A stretch of DNA of 64,000 nucleotides from Icerya purchasi (taxonomy: Eukaryota > Arthropoda > Insecta > Hemiptera > Monophlebidae). The DNA is taken from assembly GCA_039619475.1 (NCBI GenBank), contig CM077115.1, positions 399,500,557-399,564,556 on the forward strand, written 5' to 3'. Positions 24,989-37,480 of the stretch are shown piece by piece. The notes beneath the pieces were generated by a model. The model saw nothing but the letters and a program-made list of their open reading frames with translations, was not told the origin of the DNA and searched no databases. The number at the start of each line of letters is the position of its first letter. The stretch's first letter is position 1. Made by a program: the position numbers and the translations under genes.

Positions 24989-27900
24989 TGTTGTGAACGG
25001 AGTATAATGTTTGCAGCGTATTATGAAAATATGATTTTTAAAAAGCCGTTTGGAATTCCAAAACCGTAGAAGAAATGTCATAAAACCCCCGCGGTAAATT
25101 TGTAAAATTCGTTATTAATAAAAATTTGGACTTTGATTTATTTTTTTAGCAGAGAAACGAATCCATCTTTGTTTGTTTTTTTTTTTTTCTTTTTTCTGAT
25201 CATCTTTACTGTTTTCTAACGATATTATTATCTCACTTGATTATTACATACAGTAGATCATTTATAATGTAGAATCAGTGTATTTTTTATAGCATTGTTG
25301 TGAAACAAGCAATTTTGGTTGTTTATCCTTTTTTTTTTCTCCCGAGCGGATGTCCTCCTTACAATTAAGCTAGAGGGCCGCCCCCCGTTTACAACAAATC
25401 GGATACATATTAAAACTGTAAAACGGCTGAATTAATAAAATAACGTCTTGATACTGTAGGGTTTTTTTCCTTTCGCTTATTACGATTAAATGTGGCTGTG
25501 ATTTTTTAAGCTATGGACGGAGTTTTTTCTAAAAAGTATTGTCAACTTCTTTGAGAAATCCTACATATATACACTGAAGTAAATTCGAAATTCTAAGGAT
25601 TATTCATCAGCAAAATCTCGCTTCTCCCTTTTCACGCTTTAACAGCATCGAAAATCGTAACGATTCCTATAATTCGGAGCGCATATTGTTTCGACCTAAG
25701 TGTCTGCTTATTATCCGAGCCGGTTCCATTTCAACATCATCAAAGAAAGAAAGATATAAGTAAAGAAACAAAAAAACATTCATTTCCACCAACTCTCAAT
25801 AACACCGAGCTGTTCCAGAACGAACGTACACCCGCGCGTACACATCACCGATAAAAGGAAGCCTCCGCTTACTCCATGCCGAAATAATGTTCATCGCAAG
25901 CTTCTAAATAAATTTGCGAGCATTGTTTCAGCGGTAATGTTCTATTCTGTCGAACATATACCGTCAAGGATCTGTACGGCGCGAATCTGCGTCAATCTTC
26001 CCCGCACCAGTGACTCGTAATGGTGGAACTTTAAAGATTCTTCTTTTTAGTTCTTCCGTTTCCGCGCAATCAAAAAAAAGAAAAAAAAAAAAAGAAGAGA
26101 GTTAGACCGTCGCCTATTACAGAGAGATGAAGAGATAAAACGTCTGAGAAGATGTTGACCGTTAAAAAAGTGTTTACTTCTTCCATCTTAATTACAAGTG
26201 GCCCCGGGATTTCCGACGGAACGCGAGGCAACCGTTGAAAACGTAATTTAGTGAAAAATCGGCAATTGCGAGTGTGTAGAAGGCGGCTCGGCGGTGGCGG
26301 GATGATATTATTGTGGCGACTCTGAATGAGATTAGGAAGGAGCCGGTTGCGAAACGGTTGTATTCTCGACGTCTCAAGAATGCAGTCATTTTCGGTCATC
26401 AGTAGCTGGTTGCACACTCGAACGTCAGCGCACTTTTACAGTAGACAAGTAGGAAAAGACGATCGGAATCGCTGAACAAGTCGCAATGCTAATGGCCGGA
26501 CCAGTTAATCTGTCTGTTTACCGACCAATGAGTTTGCCTTTCACGCCGCTCTTTCTATTCCCGAAGGCAATTATCTTTCCGATATACTTTAATCAACGTA
26601 GAAACCGCTCTCGGCAATAAGCCTGTTCCTCCTCCTCCTCGCATGATTTTATACAGTTACCGTCAGTTTGGAAAAGAAAAATTTGATCCCATCCCCTCTT
26701 CCGGTCCAATACAAAATCATTCTCCATTGAGCCGATGCGCTATTGCCTCGCCTCTTCGCTACTGCCGGTCGAAAAGAAAATCACTGGCCGATTTCTCCGA
26801 AAAGCTCCCTCCCCCCTCCGCGGTATTTTACTGTTGGAAATTTATGCCGAAAAAACAAAAAAAAAAAAGCAAACAAACAAACATATATATATACATTGTG
26901 TGTGTTTGTCTGTATACTTTTCAACGATATCATTAAGGGGGGCTACATGAATTCGTAAAAAAAGTTTGTTCACGCTACTCAGGCAATAAATATACGCCTT
27001 TGTAAAATTAACTCGACTGTTTTCACATTGCTCATTCTTGTGCACAACACACACATGTGCCCCGTGTGTCTTATTGCATGTTATTAAGGGAATTTTAGAC
27101 GAATTCCAATGACAGCCGGCCAATGATACAACCGAAGTATGCGGCGCAGTTCGACTCTTATAAAAAACTGTTAAATAAAACTGTCAATATTTCCTACCTT
27201 AAACACAACTATTAAAAGAAAAGAAAAAAAGTACATAATGTTGAGTACAACCACGTACGTAGGGCATCATTTTAGAAAATTTAAAGATGTAATTTTTGAT
27301 CAAAGTTTCAGATTACTAGTTTGAGATTTACTACATAATAAACTTTCGGTTACATTGTTTTACGTGAATTATCAAATAAAAAAATAAAAAAATAAAAAAC
27401 ACAAAAACACAAAAACAATATTTTAATTGAAATTTTTATTCACATGTTCTTCGGAAAAGAAAAAACAAACGTCTCAGAAGACCTTTGGAAACGTATAGGG
27501 GTGATGGATTTTGACTGTCGCACGAGTAATAGCAATGCACCGTGCACGTATATGTTACAGCAACGGGAAGTTGTGTTAACCAATAAGTAAAAGTTCGCCG
27601 AATAACTTTGATATCGCACGAGTGAGTAGCCACGCTAAATGTCCGAATGCGGGACGACGCAAGCAGAGAAATTCATCTGCTCGCGGTGTAATCAATTTCG
27701 TATTTAAAAAGAATAACTCCATCTCACTCCTCCGACACAGACAACACAGCTCCGTTTCATTTTTACGAAAAACATAAGCGTGTTTTAATGGGATTTTTCA
27801 TTTGTTTTTTTTTTCTCCTTCCGTAATCGGCGAGGAAGAAAAATAATAAAAAAAAAAACAAAACAAAGTAATTAAAACAGCAGTCAGCGCACTTATTTGC

Positions 27901-28759
27901 TGATTTATTCCTATTTACCGGGAACGTGTGTAATCGGTCCGCTCCATTAGTAGCGACTAATAAAATAACAGCGCTTAAAGGGGAAAAAAGAAAAATACGG
28001 CAAAGTGATAAAAAACACGCGCGGCACAAAAAACCGCCGTAAAAGCAAATACCTTCGATGGAGTGATTAATCTGCGCTTATTTACCGGCCTCTAAGTTCA
28101 CCTGTGCTACGGAAAGTTTTTCTACAATTAAACACAATCTTCCGACAACAAGTGTCAAATAAAGACGAAATATTGTAGAAATTGCGCGCCTGCAGCAAGA
28201 TCATTATTATTCGCGACGCCAGGAGATTGTACTATTATTTTCGTCGGGGCTTCTCGGCAAGAATACAAAAGGTTCCAACAACATGCCAGCGGAAATATGC
28301 CCGAGATTATTAAAAGTTTCGATAAATTCAAAGAGCTGTATGATGATAATGTCTCTCCGACCGATTATATTTAATTTGCTTAGTTGGGGGGGTTTTTTCA
28401 ACACTCTCGTAATTGTAAGACAGCTTCAAGCACTTTTCGGGCGCAGTCCGTTTCCCTTTTGAACAACAACTTCTCGATTTCGTCAAAAAATAATAAATCT
28501 ATTCGCCGGACAGAGTATTCTCACCTACTTGCAAAACTACGCCCCAATCGGGTTTTCATTTTTCAAGTACGATTAACGAATTTTAATATGAAGAAAAAGA
28601 TCAAAAGAAGAAAACAAACATTACATGACCACTCTGCTTCAGCTGACAACGATATTCTCCTTTCCTGTAGTGTAAAGTCTATCGGACGCGAGATTTTCTT
28701 AGTGCTGCACATCGGCTTCCTCTTGGTAAACGGACCCGCGCGTTTCTTTATGGACAATT

Positions 28760-28785
28760 CTCCTCCTCCCTCCTCCCTCCTCCTC
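28760..28785. repeat. Polypyrimidine mirror repeat
   Basis: A 26-base tract of only C and T in TCC units that reads the same in both directions on one strand. Such mirror tracts can form triplex (H-DNA) structures; that is known physics, not shown here. Confidence 0.8.
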
Positions 28786-29312
28786 CGCCACCTTCTCGAC
28801 TGTGTAACTTGTGGAATAGGCGCATAAAGATGTTATTATTCAATTTTTATTACATCGCCATGCAATTGAACGTCGCGAGAAAAGATTATAATACACGCGA
28901 TGGAAACATATTACATAAGTTTTTTTCTATTATTGTCTACCGCGCAAGTGTTTGAAGGAGAAAAAATAAAAAACACAAACTCGGCACACATTTCGTTGTT
29001 CAATATCTAACAGAGAATAAACACATTTGAACAATCCGGGCGACGACGGTTTATAACTGTAAAAATCCGAAATTTTTACATATTGCAGTGTACTGTATAA
29101 TTTTTCTGGCATCGATAAAACCGGGAAAAATTCACACCACGAAAAAAAAAAAAAAAAAACTGTCTGAAAGGTGAAATTTGGGCAAAGAAAACATCAGATC
29201 GGGATGAAACGAATATATGTATGTTTCATTATTGTATACTACGTAAAACATGCATTCTACTTGATGCACAAGCGGAGAAACAGAAGATTATTCCTGAAAT
29301 TTTTGTAAATTT

Positions 29313-29535
29313 CTTTATTAAACATTTATCAAAACATCTATTACAGAAAATTATATACTTTAAAAATGTATTAAAATAAAGCCGACATGTTTCGGAGTTA
29401 CCTACTCGATAATCATGGAAAATGCCCCATGATTATCGAGTGTACGTAACTCCGAAACATGTCGGCTTTATTTTAATACATTTTTAAAGTATATAATTTT
29501 CTGTAATAGATGTTTTGATAAAATTTTTAATAAAG
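29313..29535. repeat. Long near-perfect palindrome (hairpin/foldback)
   Basis: The left arm at 29313-29418 (106 nt) is the reverse complement of the right arm at 29427-29535 (109 nt), around an 8-nt centre, aaaatgcc. The longest uninterrupted match is 77 bp (29325-29401 with 29446-29522), and the inner 14 bp (ctcgataatcatgg) also match perfectly. Only a small bulge near the centre and a mismatch cluster near the outer end break the pairing. No target duplication is obvious at the outer edges. It could be a foldback-type MITE, a recent inverted duplication, or a library/assembly artefact. A transcript crossing it would fold into a double-stranded RNA of about 107 bp. Confidence 0.9.
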
Positions 29536-32500
29536 TGATAATGCAGAAAATGGACATTATAACTCAAATATAAGTAAATTTCATCGATAAAACTGTTATC
29601 ATCTCATATTATTGTCAACTACAATATAGACGTTCGGTTCAATTCTTTCGAGATCTGGATTTTTCATTAAACGGAAAAAAATAATAAAAATTAAATATAG
29701 CAGCGCCTTAGATTTTTATGCATTTCATTTAACGGGGCAATTCTTTTCTTTGATAAAGATGGGGAGGGGGCTATTAACCCGACGCGAAAGATAAATAAAT
29801 TTTTTTGGTATATTCTAAGCAAATCTCCCCTGAACGAAACACTACCGCCCAACTAAGTTCGCTGCAATTGATACATTTTTTCGAAGCTTAAATTCATCGA
29901 ACATACCCTCTATACTCGTTTCGCAGGAAAAATATCTCCCGTTCAGAACAAAACATAAGAACAAAAATAAGAATTTTGGTTACCGACGGTCGTATATAGC
30001 ATAATTTAGCATACGGTGATAACGCAAGTTTTTCTTTTTTTCTCAGAAAATAATTATATTAAATAATCAAAAAAAAAAAAAAAAGAAAAGTAAACTTATT
30101 TCATGGAAAACCTGGAACATAATGAATAGTGGCAAAGCGTTCCTCTTCCAATTATGACAACAGATATATATTCAATTTTAACCATTCGCTGATTTTAAAT
30201 ACCCCTTTTTCTTGAAATCCGTCAAAAGACCGGCACTAAATAATTCGTCCGAAGAACAAGAAAAGTGATATTAGGAAAAGACGCGGGCGCGTTGTTTGTG
30301 ACGCTAAAAGGAGTTTGTCGCAGATAATTAAAAAATCAATGTTATTAGCCTATACACAAGGGCCGACAAAAAATTTGTAGCGGGCATTCGAAACAATACA
30401 CGTTTGGCAAAGATTTATTTTATAAATAGAACCTACAGCAGTCTCCTCGTGAGAATCCACTTTCGTGAATGCGCACTACGCCACGCGGCTGGAAGAAAAC
30501 CGGCAACGACAAAAGCACACAAACGCATCTGTCGAAAACTTGAACAATTATCTATCGCAACAAAATCAAAAAAAACAAAAAAAAAATTAATTTAAAAAAA
30601 CAGCCTCTAGACACACACTCACACTGACAATTGTCGACAATTTATCTTCGGCAATGCAGCACGATTCGACGACATGAAAACCAGAGTAGTTAACAACAGT
30701 CGAACGATAAGAGATTCGCAAACGGAATTATTTTCCCGTCTTTATTATTAACTCGAGAATAAATACGAAAACGCTACTAATAAATGAACCGAAATAATTA
30801 TTTCGCGAATAAAAAGAAGAGAAATGCACATACGCCGAACACGTTCGAATGTGGAAAACAAAAAAGCTAATTATCAGTCGAATGGTTCGCGAAGCAAGCT
30901 TGTTCGTGAATTTTGGGTGGAGCACTGTGAACAGTGTGTGATAATTAGGGTCAAGAAACAAAATTCTTCCACGTCATTATGCGAACGAGCAAAGGTAAGC
31001 TGGGCGAGACAGACAGGTAAGGCACGAAACAAAATAAACAGGGCGGCAATTATTTCGAAAAATGCAGGAAAAGAAAAAAAAATTCGCACCCGTTGGCAAT
31101 AAACGGATTTTGACAATTTCCGAATAACTTTCACGAGCAGAAAATTTTTTAACGCGCCACCGAAGTAACGACAGTACCGAAAAAAACAACCAGGGGCCAG
31201 CGTCTGAAATATTTTTCTTCTCCATAATATTACATTCTCGCTCAACTGTCACATCTTAAAATTAATATGCTCGCAGATTTCACGCTTAAATCCGCGTAGA
31301 TCGATAACTGTCGGGCGATCGAATATATTCAACATTACGATTACGAATAGTCGGATTTTATATGAAATTTTAAGATATTTTTCTGAGTTATACATAAAAG
31401 CGTGTTTCGTCACCGCTTTTTGCTTAAAATGTACACCCTCCTGGTATGTTTCGTGACAAAAATTCTGATGTCAAAAGAAGCGGGAGCAATTATCGCATCT
31501 GAAACATGTTTTATTAAAGAAAACGTCTGAATTTAAAAATTAGTTTTCTTAAATTAAAAATAATAAATTAAAAAAAAAAAAAAGAAAAAAAAAAGGTATT
31601 TTTGTCGCATTTCATTTTTAATCCATTGGCACGGAAGCGATTCCATAATTTCAAAATAACAAATGAACGCGATTATATTCCACTTGATAGTAGAAATTGC
31701 GACGGAATTAAGGTATCATTTTGATTCGAGTTTTATTCCTACGACCCCCATCTCCTACTTCTCCGATTACCGCGAAATTTAAAAAAAAAATAATAATAAT
31801 AAAAAAACACAACGAGGCTAATCGATTTTTGCACAGTTTTTTTTTTTTAAATGGTTGTTTTGTGTTCTGCTGACACACACGAATCTGGCACAATATGCTG
31901 TTCTCCAGTGTAATTAAATCCGTTTCAGGCTGATGTGTACAATTTCGAAGGCTCTAGTCACCTGTATACTATTCGCGTATTGATAACGACGCTTAACCAT
32001 TTTCGACCATTTTGTAATCGTTCAAAAATGTATGCGTTCGTTCTTTCTTCCTCTTCTACAGCTGACGATACTTGTAACGAACCGATAATACTTTTTCACA
32101 CAGTATCCAGGCTTAATTTTTAGGATACATATGCTCATCATTGCGCAGTGATGTGTGTTAAACCCTCTTTCGCAATCTGTGGGTTACTACACCGTTGAAA
32201 AGTAAGTCGAGAAGGAAGTAGCGGCGATGTATTGGGTGCAAAATTAAGGGACTTGGAAAAGAGTTTACGAAAATACGGAATTAACATAAATAAATAAAGA
32301 AAACTTTGAATTCAGACTTCAATTCAAAAAACAACGTTTCAGCGGATAGCGTGCATAAAGAAACGGAAAATAATTAAAAATGAGAAACGAAGTTCGGTAG
32401 GAATTTCGTAATACGTGACTTGATTTTTTCAGTGTAATACCGCGAAATTTCAAATTTTCAGCCTTCTTTTTAGTCGGTAAGCCATAGATTCCGTAGTGTT

Positions 32501-35500
32501 TGTTTTTTTTTCAAGTACGACCAACTCGCTTTACCTCTCGCGCGATTAAGTTTACATAGTAGTTTCTACCTGCGAAAATATGCTTGAATTTATTTTCAAT
32601 TTCTAATGCGAATTTTTGTAAGAGGAATCCAATGAAACATATGGTTTAAACGAAATAGATAAACGTAGCAGGACGACAAAAAATATTTTTTCAAGTGTGT
32701 ACACTTTCATGTATAAAGAAAAAAATTCATTTTTTTGTTTTTATTTTTCTTTTTAGGGGGGTTTGTTTGCAGGGATATTGGCCCAAGAACAAATAAAAAA
32801 GGCCGCAACAGACTCAAATTATTACTTTTGTTTGTGATCTCGATAAATTAAGGAAAACGGTGCTAGACAGTGTAAATAATCTATAAATGCTGGAAAAGAA
32901 CATTTGCAACAACTTTACTTTCTGTCGACAGTTATAATGGCCGTGTAAACAACGCTGTCTCAAAGTTATATGATGCATCGCTTCATTAAATGTTGAAATA
33001 GCACGCTTGTGCTCCATTGGTTAAAAATAGATTCTCTTATTTTATTTAAAAAAAAAAAAAAAAAAACAAAAAAAAAACAGTATAACTAAACGAAATTAGC
33101 AAACTGTCCTTTTAAACAGCACCACTCGACAGATTCGGGGGGGTAATTAATTATGCTATCGCCTTTTTCTGAGTTTTAAAGTTTCCAAAATGTGATGATA
33201 TACATAGCTGAAAAGTTTATTCATAGAATATATAGTACATAATACACATATTGTAGAGATCGAAACGGAATAGAAAAAAAATGCCCGAAATCGTAAACAG
33301 CTGTTTCTGAATATATACATATATATATATATACTAACCATTCGGTTGTTTACGGAAATATGCAAATTCGATTTTTTTATAATATCCGGCAGCCCCATGT
33401 GAATGGAAAAAGATGGGAAGTAGAAGAGAGAGAAAAAAAATGTTCACCTTAACATTATAGCTTTTTCGGAATAGACACGCTCCGTAGGTAAGGTCACGAA
33501 AGCACTAAAAATTCTGTTCCTAACTGCTGGTCCGTAAAACATTTTAATCGTTTAGGACCACGCTCACAATTCTGGAAACGGAAAATCGCGTCCTCAATTA
33601 CAAATAGGACAACTATTAACGAAACACAACAGCAGCAGACGCGCTTACGACGTAGAAGGAAAAGTAAAAAAATTCACGGCATCAAGAGGGTTTTATCGGG
33701 TACTTTCACGGTTCAATATGGCGTGTAGAGTACACGGGTAGAAAGATAAGGTGTTCGATTTTCAATTTTAGAGTGGCATTCGGAGAAATGATGCGACACC
33801 GCGCAAATAATTACGAAACATGAACGACCCATAGAGCAGCGGATAGATTAGACGGAAAAATACGCACACAAAACTCTATCGACGGTGTCAGACTGGACCG
33901 ACAGAAGGGGTCATGGGGGGAGTGAGGGAGAAAAGGTTTTTATTTATATAGGATGCAGGCACCTATCTGCGCTGTGAATTTCTTATCGATAAAAGCAACA
34001 CGTTCTATTCCACAACGAAGAGACGCCCGTGTCTGACAATAATACAATCATTGACCTCATTTTGCTCATACCGAAACAGTCGGTGTTACGATAAATTCAA
34101 ATTCGGGACAATTTCAAAAAAACCGCCGAAATCAACTTCGTTAGAGGTCGGCGCACGTGTTTTAATATAAACCGCAGCGATGAGAATTCAATGAACACTT
34201 AAGGAGGGAAATGAAAGAAAAAAAAAAAAAAAAAACGAAGAAGAAGAAATTCGTCTTTAACAAAAACGGTGATAAAATTTTGCAAGCAACCGAAACAGCT
34301 GAAAATAATCAAGGGCAATGCGGGGAGAAATAACTGTAATAATACTGGAACTGAAAGAATATCATAAAAAAGCTAAGGCTGCCATACGAACTGAATTTTA
34401 TATAAATGAGTGACTAGATTAAATTATAGAAACCTGAACAAAGTGAAAGGATGTTGAAACGAATTTTCACTTGAGAATAGTTTTTTAAGCGTACAAAATG
34501 TGACTCATAAACGCCGTAGTCAATCCCTTGACACGTGGTGGGTTTTCCTAGTTTTTCCTCCTCACTGTTTATAATTCGTAATACACATTATCAACTGAAT
34601 GCGATACCTGCCACGCTGCAATATCCGCATCAATTATTATTATTCGAAATAAATTTAGCGGCTACAACACTGTACGAATAATCGCGAAATTACATTTAAA
34701 ATATAATTTTTGGCTAATTTCAATCAAACATCGTAGGCAGAGATAAAAATAAGCACTCCCGTTTTACCCTCCCGAAGGAATGAAACGGAAGAGAGGTCAA
34801 TAGCGGCATCATTTTAATACTCGTTGACTTCGTAACATTAACAACAGCCGAGTGGACACACTGTTTTACTGCTTAAAGAAGGTGTGTGTAACAAAACAAA
34901 TTCGAAATACATAAAACAAAAAAAAAACGAGAAATAAAACGAAATTAACATTTGCGAATGTTATAAATAATTTTCTGTAATATGTGTTTTTATATATGTT
35001 TAATAAATTCAATAAATTGTGAGCCGAAAATTCAGTTTTTATTAATAAACTCTTTGACGTGTAATAATTTCTTCAAATGAAAATAATAAGCAGTAACTTT
35101 TGCGAATATGGATGTAGTGCGAACGCACTGAAACCCGGCAGTGTAAAAATTATACGGATGCTAATCGTATAGAATTTATTAAAAATATTATTAAAACACT
35201 CTACTATCCGCTTCCGGTGTCAAATAATAATGAATCCGGGCAGAAAACCAGCTTACAACTTAGTTAAATTTAATTATAAGTGAATTATGAGGTAAAAAAG
35301 AATTATGAAATTAACTAATTAATTAATTTTAAAAATAAAAACGAAAAAAAAAAAAAGGGGGAAGAGAAAAAAAGGTAGTTTGCCTTTTAAGCGACATTTA
35401 AAATGTAATGGCAGAATAGTTTTAATTGCGCGCCGTCGGCAGCACACAAAAATTGCTGTATACCTGGTATAACGTATAAATCGCAGGTAAATAAACTCTC

Positions 35501-37260
35501 AGGAACCGATTCTAAGAGTTTAATGATATGATAAAGCACGAGTTATAACGAATCATTTATAAAAGACTAGAAGATAACGCACCGTTTGCAAGCGGTAAAA
35601 TTACAACGCGCTTTACAAAAAAAAAAAGGGGGTGGGGGGTATTATCGCTTTTCATCTTTTACCAATGAAAAGTAAATAATCGTTTTCATATACATTTTAA
35701 TAACGTTTTATATAAATATACATTCATATATTGTAATGTACATTGTACAATTAAAATAAAAGTCTAAAATATCGGAAACCCGCAATGGGACAAAAAACGC
35801 GCGTACGCGAAGTCCTAGAGACATTGGGTCCGCAAATTTAACCGCAATCATTGTAAATTTTATATTTGTATCATTATTTTAAATGTGTCTTTAGCGGCCG
35901 GTCAATAAAGAAAATTTATTTGGTTTCTAATTTTCTATAATATACCTTTTTAAAAACAAATTCTGCGCAAAGAAGACAGTTTTCATGAACCGCGTGAGTT
36001 GCTTTAAATTTTTTTATATATTATAAATTTTAATTTATTGTTTAGACATTACTTATTTTCCGTATGTCGTTGTATGCGCAAAAACGTAAGCGCGGATTGC
36101 GCGTAGGCTGGATTTAAAATGCGGTACTTGTAGAAAACGTCGATGTGGAGGAGCTATGTACAATGCGTGGGCTAGGCCCAATATGCGGCGGGCCTTTGCC
36201 ACTCATAATCAGTCACGCAGGCAATACGAAGATCGTAAAATGAAATTTGTAGCGCGTTTACATGTTTCTCGGCGTTAATTAACATAATTAAAACGCATTG
36301 ACTAGAAATTAATTTCCTTTTTGTCATTTCGACAAATACCCATCAAACTAAGTAAAACTGTTACGAATAAAAGTTTATTATTTCTCCGAGTGGGCTTTTG
36401 ATTTTATTTAGCGAAGAATGACACAGTGAACCCGACTCTTCTACAAGAATTACCGAAAACCACTATCCAGAAGGCTCCTTTCGAGGTCGAACAAGTTTTA
36501 TATCCTTAAATACATACATACATACATGTATACATGTGTGTGTGTGCGTGTGTGTTATGTACGCACGCTCCGCCGCTAATTAGATAATTTTTTATTCTAA
36601 AATATGATAAATATTGCGACCTGCGTGATCATATGATTACGACGATGCGAAAGCAAGGCAAAATGAAAAAAAAAAATCCCATGATTATTTCTACGACATT
36701 ATTAGTTCTAAACTATCACTTATTTAATGATGGTAATTATAATAGCAATAATCGAAAAATAGAAAAGAATTATCAACCACGGGAGACAATTTTATGTACT
36801 TTTAAACGTCGCAGATTTAACCAAATTTCCACCCCTAAGTGAAATATACTTTCATTCGCCTTTTGTCCGTATGTATTTATTATTTCCAACGCGCAAAATT
36901 TGCTACGTACATTTTTTTCGTTACATATGTAGTAGAGCATCTAATATGCTAGGAAAAAATTTCATTCTTAAAAGATTTAGCAACGCGCGATTCCTAGATC
37001 GTTAGCATTTTTGTTGCGGCTACTCAAATATCCTTCAACTGCATTTTTTTCTAAATTACTTTTACTTTTTAAACCCAACAGGTGCGCACAAACACGTGCG
37101 ATTTTCTAAGACGATCTTTGATCCTTAGATAGTTCAACGTGTCTATACGGAAAAATATGCGAGAAAGGAAACTGACGGTAAAAGTTAATTTTGCAAATGT
37201 AATTAGCATCTCTGGTTTTATTGAAGACAGGGTTGACGGAAAATAATGCATCTTCTCTAA
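29536..37260. other. Long gene-free stretch
   Basis: About 7.7 kb of AT-rich DNA with many A runs (for example near 33049-33065 and 34219-34235) and one compound microsatellite. No frame shows a domain. Confidence 0.5.
36510..36556. repeat. (ATAC)n / (GT)n compound microsatellite
   Basis: ACAT units, then GTATACATG, then a GT run with one C interruption. Confidence 0.92.
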
Positions 37261-37480
37261 TTGATGGCGGTAGTACCTAGTGCAGGGCTAGCGGTCGCGG
37301 CGCGATGTCGTCAAGGTGACTCGCTACCGCTACGGCCGAATAAGCGAACGGACGTAACGCCGTCCGACGATTGATGCGAAGACGTCGCCGCTGTCACCGT
37401 CGCACATGTACGTCAGACGGTCAATTTACCGCTCGCGATATCGCTGCCTCTCCGTCTACCGCCGATAAACGATAAAATAT
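37261..37480. other. Extremely CpG-dense short island
   Basis: By eye about 34 CpG dinucleotides fall in roughly 220 bases, near one every 6-7 bases, in sequence of about 55% GC between AT-rich flanks. No open frame of note covers it. It contains palindromic GACGTC near 37381 and ACGT words. It may be a regulatory island or an unmethylated CpG cluster. Confidence 0.5.

Larger units (their letters stand above)
19401..29312. other. Long gene-free stretch
   Basis: About 10 kb with homopolymers, (TAT)n, TA tracts, a short hairpin and a mirror repeat, but no supported gene. A 79-codon minus-strand frame at 21433-21672 has balanced composition but no known domain. A G11 run lies at 22985-22995. 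Confidence 0.5.

Noticed and set aside
28384..28827. 147-codon plus-strand frame.
   Set aside because: It ends in low-complexity serine/proline/leucine from the TCC repeat, with no known motif or start context.
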